Assembly: GCA_041741455.1 (NCBI GenBank)
Contig: JBGSJZ010000121.1
Span: forward strand, 1-64,000
Source: CALESS01 sp041741455
Lineage (GTDB): Bacteria; Chloroflexota; Anaerolineae; Anaerolineales; Anaerolineaceae
Length of the DNA: 64,000 nucleotides
Direction of reading: 5' to 3'
In this document: one piece after another, positions 1-7,175 of the stretch
Layout of the letters: each line of letters begins with the position of its first letter
Numbering within the stretch: position 1 is the first letter of the stretch
The notes under the pieces: generated by a model
What the model saw: only the letters and a program-made list of their open reading frames with translations
Told to the model about the DNA's origin: nothing
Database searches by the model: none
Translations under genes and position numbers: made by a program

Positions 1-1
1 A

Positions 2-163
2 TCAGGTTACTTACAGCCTTTATCTGCCTGTTCAATAGACATTACTGCATCCTATTCCTGCGAAACTTGCTCATCTCATGCAGGCTGTCTGCTGGCCTCC
101 ACCCGTCAAGGCTGGTTGTTGACCGAACGCGGCGAAAAACTGATCAGCTCCGTTGCATCTTGA
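2..163 (+). CDS. C-terminal fragment of an unidentified protein (runs off the left edge)
   Basis: An open frame enters from the left edge and stops at TGA 161-163. Its last residues read GWLLTERGEKLISSVAS, which looks like the end of a real protein and faintly recalls the LTxRG ending of HemW-type radical SAM proteins. The part before it is Cys/Ser-rich and looks less like coding sequence, so a frameshift or decayed gene is possible. The stop overlaps the -35 box of the tRNA promoter. The product cannot be named from so little sequence. Confidence 0.3.
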   Translation, partial: SGYLQPLSACSIDITASYSCETCSSHAGCLLASTRQGWLLTERGEKLISSVAS

Positions 164-187
164 CAAATGAGGTTGGGCGGATATAAT
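160..187 (+). promoter_or_regulatory. Promoter of tRNA-Gly
   Basis: A consensus -35 TTGACA (160-165) and -10 TATAAT (182-187) are separated by 16 bases. The expected transcription start, about 194, lies just upstream of the tRNA 5' end at 198. This is a near-perfect housekeeping sigma promoter. Confidence 0.8.
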
Positions 188-197
188 CACTTCATTC

Positions 198-269
198 GCG
201 GGTGTAGCCAAGCGGTAAGGCAGTAGCTTCCCAAGTTACCATTCGTCGGTTCGATCCCGATCACCCGCT
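198..269 (+). tRNA. tRNA-Gly (anticodon CCC)
   Basis: The sequence folds as a complete cloverleaf. The 7-bp acceptor stem pairs GCGGGTG (198-204) with CACCCGC (262-268). The anticodon stem GTAGC/GTTAC encloses the loop TTCCCAA with anticodon CCC, and the T arm carries TTCGATC. The discriminator base is T, as usual for bacterial glycine tRNAs. The 3' CCA is not encoded. It decodes GGG codons. Confidence 0.95.
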
Positions 270-286
270 CTAATTGCAAAATTCCA

Positions 287-312
287 GGGCACCCTAACGG
301 GTGCTCTTTCAA
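287..312 (+). terminator. Rho-independent terminator of tRNA-Gly
   Basis: A GC-rich hairpin pairs GGCACCC with GGGTGCT around the loop TAAC and is followed by a T-rich tract. It lies 18 bases after the tRNA and ends that transcript. Confidence 0.8.
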
Positions 313-520
313 TTTCTTTCATTTTTTCTAATCAAAAAAACTATACCGTTAATCGATTCTTATCCAAACCAGTTTTCGATTTTCCTGACTTTTTACCTGC
401 CCTTAAGAATCTACTGCTTGTACCTTGCAGAATTGTTATTCACCCTGCCCCATGTATGCGATTGTAAGGTGAAGTTCATCCTACCGGTATGCTAAAATCA
501 CAGCAGGAGATTTCTGGAAA
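313..520 (+). promoter_or_regulatory. AT-rich intergenic region with a possible promoter for the signalling cluster
   Basis: No gene is convincing here. An extended -10 element TGC-TAAAAT at 490-498 would place the transcription start close to the ribosome binding site AGGAG (505-509) of the first response regulator. No good -35 box is visible, so the promoter is tentative. A 64-codon open frame at 301-495 starts inside the tRNA terminator and was not accepted. Confidence 0.4.
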
Positions 521-892
521 ATGGCTGACGAGAAAACCATCCTACACATTGAAGATAATTTTGAAAATCGGCTTCTAGTCCGACGCATCCTGGTAGCTGA
601 AGGCTATAACGTGCTGGAAGCGGAGAGTGCCTCTGAGTCAATCGATATCCTTTCCACCATCACTCCGGATCTTATTCTGATGGATATCAATATGCCAGAT
701 ATCGATGGTTATACACTCACTGCCCGCCTGAAAGCCAATCCGGCCTACCAGAATATACCCATCCTTGCCATAACAGCCAACGTCACTACTGCCGCCCGGG
801 AACGATCCCAGGTGGCTGGATTTAACGGCTATATCGAAAAGCCAATCGATATTGATGGCTTTTTGGAAAAAATATCCCAATACCTGGCTTGA
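521..892 (+). CDS. Single-domain response regulator (CheY-like receiver)
   Basis: This 123-residue protein is one receiver domain with no output domain. The acidic pair E11/D12, phosphoacceptor D55 in LILMDINMPD, T85 and K107 (in EKP) form the complete active site, so it should accept phosphate from a histidine kinase. AGGAG lies 12 bases before the ATG. It is the first gene of a same-strand signalling block, and the hybrid kinase at 10878 is the only kinase of that block, so a phosphorelay role with it is inferred. Such stand-alone receivers act by protein contact or as phosphate shuttles. Confidence 0.9.
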   Translation: MADEKTILHIEDNFENRLLVRRILVAEGYNVLEAESASESIDILSTITPDLILMDINMPDIDGYTLTARLKANPAYQNIPILAITANVTTAARERSQVAGFNGYIEKPIDIDGFLEKISQYLA

Positions 893-914
893 TAGTTGTA
901 CTATCCGAAAAGAT

Positions 915-1325
915 ATGACTATGCCTCTGCCAAATGACGCAACCGTTCTTGTCGTAGAAGATAATGTTTCCAATTTTGTTTTAATTGCCCGCTTATTGGG
1001 GTTTTTGGGAGTCCATTGCGAATGGAAAACCTCCGGTTATGAGGTTGTAGAATACGCCGATACCCTCCCAAAATTGGACCTGATCTTGATGGACATTCGC
1101 CTGCCTTACGAAGATGGTTATAGCGCCATGCGCAAGATCAGGCAATCAACTCGCTTGAAATCAACCCCAATTGTGGCAGTGACTGCAGAAGCCAGCCTGG
1201 AAGAAATGAACAAAGCTCGACAGGCAGGCTTTGATGGTTTCATGGGAAAACCACTTGACCCCGATCGTTTCCCGGATCAAATTCAGAAGATCCTTTCCGG
1301 TGAAGCTGTCTGGGAATATGAATGA
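915..1325 (+). CDS. Single-domain response regulator (receiver)
   Basis: A second receiver-only protein of about 136 residues. Motifs are VVEDN (acidic pocket), LILMDIRLP (phosphoacceptor Asp), VTAEAS (switch Thr) and GKPLDP (conserved Lys-Pro). An in-frame ATG exists at 852 inside the preceding gene, but receiver homology begins just after 915 (MTMPLPND), so 915 is preferred; the SD there is weak, suggesting coupling to the gene upstream. It follows another stand-alone receiver and precedes a GAF protein, and probably belongs to the same operon. Tandem unattached receivers fit a branched phosphorelay or phosphate sink. Confidence 0.87.
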   Translation: MTMPLPNDATVLVVEDNVSNFVLIARLLGFLGVHCEWKTSGYEVVEYADTLPKLDLILMDIRLPYEDGYSAMRKIRQSTRLKSTPIVAVTAEASLEEMNKARQAGFDGFMGKPLDPDRFPDQIQKILSGEAVWEYE

Positions 1326-1343
1326 TTTAGACTGAGGATTTGC

Positions 1344-3734
1344 ATGGCTGACGAACCTGAATTGAATAAAATAGTAGACGAATCTTTACCTTCAGGCAAG
1401 CGCTCATGGTTGGCAAGGTTGTTCACTGCCAGGCATAACAGGCAGGCCGGCTCTTCAGATGTCCAATCCTCAACCCAGCCACTGCGTCAATCCGCTCCTG
1501 AAATCAGTGCAGAGCAGGAATCACCCTATAAACTCATCAAACAACTTTCCAGTTGGATCGACCGTGGATTTTCAGTTAATGCAATTATTGATAACCTCCT
1601 ACGAGGCTTGATTACCACCCTACATCTTGATTACGCAGCGTATTTCGTAATTAATCCTTTGGATGAAAAAGCTCAATTAAAAATGCAGTTTACAGCGAAA
1701 GGCCTGTCGCCCAAGGTTCTGACAGGTTTTTCCCTTCCAATCAATAACGAGTCCATCATTGGTTGGGTATATAACCAAAAACACGAACATGTTCTCACCG
1801 ATATTCGCGATTCTCGCTTCACCAATTCAGAGTGGCTCCTTCCAACGACCACCTATCAGGCCGTCTATCCAATAATTACGAACAACCAGGTCATAGGATT
1901 CATCGATATTCAAAGCCACCAGCCTGACTTGTTGGATGCCTTAACCCTGGATTTTCTGCATTCTTTATCTGTTTATCTGCGCGGCATATTTGTTCAAGCT
2001 GAAACCCAGTCAGGACTTTCCATTCCCAGGGAGAACATTGGGCAAGTTGAACACCTGGTCCGGCAGGCTCAAAATGATGTTGAACTCTTTTCCCTGCTTC
2101 GTTCCACATTAGTCGAATCGCCGTTCATTTCGGTTTGTTTCTCTGTCCAATATGATCATCTTTCCCTGCAGTTCATTACTGATGCCAAACGCCCGGCCGT
2201 ATCTTCAGCCATCCAGGGCTTGGCACTTCCACTTGAAAACACACTCGAACAACTGGCTAGCAACAATCCAATTCTGCTGAATAACCTTGAAAAGATCGAA
2301 AGCAATGGACAGATTCTTTCCTTCTTTACCAGGCGTGGTTGTACATCGGCTGCTATTTTTGGCATCTTTGAAAATAATGCCATCACCTACATTCTTGCAA
2401 TCGGCGCGTTTGAAGATAATCCCATCACAATCGAGAAGACCTCTGCCCTGCTAGAACTGACCAAAACCACAGGTACTACCCTGGGAAATTTGCACTTGGT
2501 TTCCAAACTTCAATCCCGGCTGACTGAACTGGAAGCCCTGGGAATCGTCAGCAAGGCAATATCTGTCGAAACTAATCTTCAGAACCTCTTCCTACTCCTT
2601 AACGATCAGATCAAAGCTCTGATTGGGAGTGATGTCTCATTTGCAGTAACAATATATAACCAGGTCCAAAACAAGATTGAAATTCCTTTCATGACGGAAG
2701 ACGGCCAGATCGTCAATTTCCCCGCATTCCCCCTGGGAGAAGGCCTGACGTCTGTCGTCATCCGTTCTCAAAAGCCATTGCTTCTGCACAACCAGCAACA
2801 AGCGGTCGCGCTCGGCGCAAAAATCATCGGAAAGAATGCCCACTCTTGGATGGGCGTCCCACTCATCATCGGTTCAGATGTAATCGGAACCATGATGGTG
2901 CAGGATACTGAACACGAAGATCGTTTTACAGAAACCGATTTGAACGTTTTTCTTACCCTTGCTCCCCAAGTGGCAGTAGCCATCCGAAATGCCCAATTGT
3001 TCAACCAGGTTGAAAACTCGCTTTCGCAACATAAACTTCTTCACCAAATCACGGTTGAAACCGCTGCAGCCAACACAATTGATGAGGCTATCCAGACGAC
3101 GGTTAATCTTTTGGCGAAAAGTTTGCCCGGTTCCAAAATTTCGGTTTTATTAAAGGATGAGCACGACATCCTGACCATCCAGTATTCAACTGGGTTTAAC
3201 CTGGAATCTGTCGCTGACCTGACCATCCCGGTTGGACAGGGGATCATCGGCCAGGTCGCCCAATCTGGTTTGAGCATGATCGTGAACGATGTCAGCACTG
3301 AGCCAAACTACATTAACCTTGATCCTGAAATCCAATCCGAAATGGCAGTACCAATTACCTTCAAGGGTGAAGTGCTCGGCGTGCTGGACATTGAATTGCC
3401 TGAGAAGAATGCATTCCACTCCAGTGAAGCTGACATTCTGGGCACGCTTGGCAACAACCTGGGAGCGGTAATTTCTTCCGCCCACCTTTTGGAAAACGTA
3501 AAAATCCAGGTGGCGCAACAACAGCAATTGTTCGACGCAACTTCCAAAATCCGCCGTTCAGTGGAAATGAAATCCATTATGGAAACCTCAGCCACCGAAA
3601 TTGGCCACATCCTTGGCGCTCGCCGCGTTTCGATTAGGATCAATCCTCAATCATCTACTGAGGAAACAGCAGGTCTTACTCCAGGTTTGGACAGAATAAC
3701 AGAGCCAGATAAGGCTTTGGAGGTAAACGAATGA
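1344..3734 (+). CDS. Soluble multi-GAF domain protein without output domain
   Basis: This 796-residue protein has no membrane segment and no kinase, cyclase or DNA-binding domain. After a Ser/Gln-rich N-terminus it carries about four GAF-type modules (roughly residues 75-220, 235-385, 395-555 and 560-715); the second is degenerate. GAF signatures include IIGWVYNQ, GVPLIIGSDVIGTMMVQD and MAVPITFKGEVLGVLDIE. The last 75 residues resemble the start of another GAF domain that breaks off after its first strand, as in the next three genes. GAF domains bind small ligands or mediate protein contacts; the ligand is unknown. Its stop overlaps the next start by 4 bases (ATGA at 3731), indicating translational coupling. 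Confidence 0.85.
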   Translation: MADEPELNKIVDESLPSGKRSWLARLFTARHNRQAGSSDVQSSTQPLRQSAPEISAEQESPYKLIKQLSSWIDRGFSVNAIIDNLLRGLITTLHLDYAAYFVINPLDEKAQLKMQFTAKGLSPKVLTGFSLPINNESIIGWVYNQKHEHVLTDIRDSRFTNSEWLLPTTTYQAVYPIITNNQVIGFIDIQSHQPDLLDALTLDFLHSLSVYLRGIFVQAETQSGLSIPRENIGQVEHLVRQAQNDVELFSLLRSTLVESPFISVCFSVQYDHLSLQFITDAKRPAVSSAIQGLALPLENTLEQLASNNPILLNNLEKIESNGQILSFFTRRGCTSAAIFGIFENNAITYILAIGAFEDNPITIEKTSALLELTKTTGTTLGNLHLVSKLQSRLTELEALGIVSKAISVETNLQNLFLLLNDQIKALIGSDVSFAVTIYNQVQNKIEIPFMTEDGQIVNFPAFPLGEGLTSVVIRSQKPLLLHNQQQAVALGAKIIGKNAHSWMGVPLIIGSDVIGTMMVQDTEHEDRFTETDLNVFLTLAPQVAVAIRNAQLFNQVENSLSQHKLLHQITVETAAANTIDEAIQTTVNLLAKSLPGSKISVLLKDEHDILTIQYSTGFNLESVADLTIPVGQGIIGQVAQSGLSMIVNDVSTEPNYINLDPEIQSEMAVPITFKGEVLGVLDIELPEKNAFHSSEADILGTLGNNLGAVISSAHLLENVKIQVAQQQQLFDATSKIRRSVEMKSIMETSATEIGHILGARRVSIRINPQSSTEETAGLTPGLDRITEPDKALEVNE

Positions 3735-5443
3735 ACTTCCTGCATTATTTGCGACCCTCTGAAACGCCTAAACATGCCTTAAACCAGGGAGATTTATTTG
3801 TTTTACGAGAACGGATTTTCCACACCATTCTTCTTTTCGGTAGTGGGATGGCAGTTGTTGGGTTTGCGGTGGTTTTACCTCTTTCCCTTCAACGCGGGAA
3901 TTATTCCAGCCTGTTGATTATGTCAATCGTTCTGGGTTTATTCCTACTGCTGACATTTGGACGCACGATTGCCTTTAAAATCCGAGCTTTTACTCTCCTA
4001 ACCGCCTTGTTCGCTGTCGGTTTTTATACTTTCTCCTTCTCCGGTTTGGCTGGCAACGGCAAAATCATCTTGAGTTCATTGCCCATCCTGGCTGGTATTT
4101 TACTGGGTTTGGAAGCAGGTATTATAAGTTTGGTACTTTCGACAGCTACATTTATTGGTTTTGGCTATGTCATGACCAATGGCATCCTCAAAGCTCCGGA
4201 TCCGACCTTATATGGTAACTCCAGCGTTGCTACGGATTGGACTTCTGGCATTGTCTACTTTGTATTGCTTAGTGTGATGGCTACAATTTCCTTGGTTGCC
4301 TTTATTAACAGCGTTCAATCCAGCCTCAACCGGCAGAAGGCTTTAACCGACGAAATCGAGAAAGAACGCCAAAACCTGGAAGTTAGCGTCCAACAACGGA
4401 CTCAAGATCTGGCAAACCGTTTGGGACAAATCCGCTCAGCCGCAGAAATTTCTCGGTCAATCAGTTCAGTGCTGAATCTGGATGAACTTCTTCAGCAAGT
4501 CGTTGAACTCATTCTGGTTCGATTCGATCTGTATTATGTCGGTGTTTTCCTGATTGATGAAACTGGTAAATATGCGGTTCTAAAAGCAGGGACAGGTTCA
4601 GCCGGCGCGGAAATGTTAGCCCGTCAGCACCAGCTTCTGGTTGCTGGTGCATCCATGATTGGTTGGGCAACCGCCAACCAAAAGCCTCGTATCGCGTTGG
4701 ATGTTGGCGCAGAAGCGGTTCGCTTTAATAACCCATACCTACCAAATACCCGTTCCGAAATGGCCTTACCCATCCTTAGTCGCGGTGTAACCTTAGGCGC
4801 ACTCACTGTCCAATCTGTCAAGCCTAACGCCTTTGACAATGATGACATCATTATTTTGTCCGGTATAGCAGACTCCCTGGCGGTTGCCATTGAAAATGCC
4901 AACCTTTTCACAGTCACACAACAGAATTTGGAAGAAATTCGTTCATTGAACAGGCAATATCTGCAGCAAGCATGGGATGAGACGATTGACATCAAGGGCC
5001 GGTTGGATTACATCTATGAATCCCCCAATAAGCCTCCGGATGGGCTTGAAATCTCCCAAGTACGAGTACCTCTCACTATTCGCGATCAGGTCATTGGAGA
5101 AATTATCCTGGAAATGGACAAAGATCACTTATCGGCTCAAGATCATGCTATCGTTGAGGCGATCTCCTCACAAACCGCCCAGGCCCTTGAAAACGCCCGC
5201 CTTCTGGAAGATGTTGAGAGAAAAGCGCTGCAGGAGGAAAGGATCAATTATTTATCAACCCAGTTTAGCCAGGCCAGCAGTGTGGAGGAAATTTTACGCT
5301 CTGCCATCATTAATCTGGGACAAATTCCTAACGTTGCTGAAGTTTCCTTGCACATTTTGCCCCCGGGAGAGGCTGATTCATCAACCTCCTCCGTAGGTCG
5401 GAAGAATGGTAACGGGCATCATCCACAGGAAGGTACTAAATGA
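3731..5443 (+). CDS. Membrane protein with GAF sensor domain, no output domain
   Basis: The 570-residue product has an N-terminal block of about six hydrophobic segments (residues 30-190), a charged coiled-coil linker (200-235) and a well-conserved GAF domain (about 240-395; FDLYYVGVFLID, PYLPNTRSEMALPI). A shorter GAF-like module follows (about 420-495, ending ALENARLLEDVE), then the truncated GAF-like tail common to this cluster. The C-terminus ends with NGNGHHPQ a few residues from the stop, a tail also found in the protein at 7176. No histidine kinase core is present. It overlaps both neighbouring genes by 4 bases, so it is co-translated with them. A membrane-anchored sensor subunit is the best description; the signal is unknown. 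Confidence 0.85.
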   Translation: MNFLHYLRPSETPKHALNQGDLFVLRERIFHTILLFGSGMAVVGFAVVLPLSLQRGNYSSLLIMSIVLGLFLLLTFGRTIAFKIRAFTLLTALFAVGFYTFSFSGLAGNGKIILSSLPILAGILLGLEAGIISLVLSTATFIGFGYVMTNGILKAPDPTLYGNSSVATDWTSGIVYFVLLSVMATISLVAFINSVQSSLNRQKALTDEIEKERQNLEVSVQQRTQDLANRLGQIRSAAEISRSISSVLNLDELLQQVVELILVRFDLYYVGVFLIDETGKYAVLKAGTGSAGAEMLARQHQLLVAGASMIGWATANQKPRIALDVGAEAVRFNNPYLPNTRSEMALPILSRGVTLGALTVQSVKPNAFDNDDIIILSGIADSLAVAIENANLFTVTQQNLEEIRSLNRQYLQQAWDETIDIKGRLDYIYESPNKPPDGLEISQVRVPLTIRDQVIGEIILEMDKDHLSAQDHAIVEAISSQTAQALENARLLEDVERKALQEERINYLSTQFSQASSVEEILRSAIINLGQIPNVAEVSLHILPPGEADSSTSSVGRKNGNGHHPQEGTK

Positions 5444-7155
5444 GCTTTTTCCAGGCTTTTTCCCCTTCTAAACCCTCGAAAACAATTGACCAAAACAATC
5501 TACTTGCGCTGATTCGAGACCGCGTTTTTCAACTTATATTAATTATCTTCACTTTCCTCGCCATTTCAGTTGCAGTTGCAGTCACGATTATCGTATTACA
5601 AAGTGGGCAGTTGGTTAATATTCCTATTGCCTGGAGTTTGGTATTTTTTATTGGTGTAATCACTTTTTTCCGCAATTTCCCTTATAGAATTCGTGTTTTT
5701 GGTTTTTCCGCCATATTGTTCGTCGCGGCTACATATTTGCTGCTTTCCACCGGTTTTTCTACACATGGTTTGCTTCTGATGATGGGGTTTGTGATTATTG
5801 TTACTCTTTTCAATGGCGTGACAGATGGCATCATTAGTGGTGTCATCGCTCTTGCTTCCATCTTCCTTGCGGGCGGGCTGATAACCACTGGTACCTTTTC
5901 CCTTCCACCAGTGCTGCCTGCCACCAATCCAGGATTCGAGTGGCTGATCGGTGGCCTATCCTTTCTGGGATTATCTTCTATCGCAATTGGAACAATTACA
6001 GTAACTTTCAATGCATTACAACATACAGTGAAGAATCAAGATTCTCTGATCTCTTCACTAGCTGATGAAAAAAATAATATGACGTCCATGCTGTCAAAAC
6101 AAAGTAACGAACTTGAGGTGTTCAATCATCACATCGACTTGCACACCGAAGTTAACCGCCTTTTCACGGAACAAAAAGGCACGGCTCAATTTTTATCGGA
6201 TGTAGTAAATTTAATAGAAAAAGCATATTCCCTTTATCATGTCGGGGTGTACTTAAAGGGTGAAAACGGAGATTCAGTTATTCTCCAGGCAGCCACTGGA
6301 GAAACTGGGCGCGTTTTAGCCGAGCAGAAATTTCATCTCAAAATTGCCAAGAATAGCATTATTGGTTATGTTGCACTAAATAATGAACCTCGTTACGCGC
6401 CAAATGTTGAAGATGACTCTTCGTATTATCAGAATCCAATGCTTCCCTACACCCGATGTGAATTGTCCATTCCGATCAGTTATCAAAATCGGGTTTTAGG
6501 AATACTCGATCTGCAAGCAGACCATGAAAACGCTTTTTCCAGCTCAGACATACGCTCATTTCAGCTGCTGGGAAACCTGATTGGGGCTCTGGTTTCCTCA
6601 CGTATGATGGCTGATCGTCTGGAAAAAGTTCAACAGGATGTGGACCAGAGCGGGAAATCGAATATCAGGCAATCCTGGAGAAACCACCTTCAAACCACCC
6701 GGCGAATTTACGGATTTCAATTCAAGGACCAAAAACTCACAACCGACACGGTTCCTGATGAACACTCCCAATCGGCTGTTGAAAATGAGAACCTTATCCG
6801 GCAAACAGACACCCTGGAAAACGGGTCACGACAAACGATTCTTGCCTTGCCCATCAAATTGCGCGGCCAGGTCATCGGTGTGTTAGATATGCACTTCAAC
6901 GGTGCTTCCATTCCGCAGGATCTGATGCAATTATTGGATGCCACCTCCAACCGTTTGGCCCTGGCTTTAGAAAACGCCCGCTTATTGGAAGAGTTGAAAA
7001 TGCGGGCCGAACGTGAACGACTGGTTGGCGATATCAGCGCCAGAGTTCGCTCCTCTACCGCTGTGCAGGATATTCTCGGTGCGGCTGCCGTGGAGCTGGG
7101 CCGCAGCCTGGGTGTTTCCGAAGTTGTTGTTCAGCTTCGTTCTACTGAAGAGTAA
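5440..7155 (+). CDS. Membrane protein with GAF sensor domain, no output domain
   Basis: The 571-residue product is a paralogue of the preceding gene with the same plan: about six membrane segments (residues 28-190), a helical linker, a GAF domain (about 235-390; YSLYHVGVYLKG, NPMLPYTRCELSIPI), a partial GAF-like module ending ALENARLLEEL, and the truncated GAF-like tail (RERLVGDISARVRSS). It lacks the NGNGHHPQ ending of its neighbours. Start and upstream stop overlap as ATGA. With no kinase or effector domain, it probably passes its signal by protein contact, possibly to the hybrid kinase at 10878. Duplication of an ancestral sensor gene explains the similarity. Confidence 0.85.
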   Translation: MSFFQAFSPSKPSKTIDQNNLLALIRDRVFQLILIIFTFLAISVAVAVTIIVLQSGQLVNIPIAWSLVFFIGVITFFRNFPYRIRVFGFSAILFVAATYLLLSTGFSTHGLLLMMGFVIIVTLFNGVTDGIISGVIALASIFLAGGLITTGTFSLPPVLPATNPGFEWLIGGLSFLGLSSIAIGTITVTFNALQHTVKNQDSLISSLADEKNNMTSMLSKQSNELEVFNHHIDLHTEVNRLFTEQKGTAQFLSDVVNLIEKAYSLYHVGVYLKGENGDSVILQAATGETGRVLAEQKFHLKIAKNSIIGYVALNNEPRYAPNVEDDSSYYQNPMLPYTRCELSIPISYQNRVLGILDLQADHENAFSSSDIRSFQLLGNLIGALVSSRMMADRLEKVQQDVDQSGKSNIRQSWRNHLQTTRRIYGFQFKDQKLTTDTVPDEHSQSAVENENLIRQTDTLENGSRQTILALPIKLRGQVIGVLDMHFNGASIPQDLMQLLDATSNRLALALENARLLEELKMRAERERLVGDISARVRSSTAVQDILGAAAVELGRSLGVSEVVVQLRSTEE

Positions 7156-7175
7156 ATTGTGATCGTGGAGCAATT

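Noticed and set aside
301..495. 64-codon open frame after the tRNA terminator
   Set aside because: It starts within the terminator hairpin, has no SD, and its composition does not look like a conserved protein.
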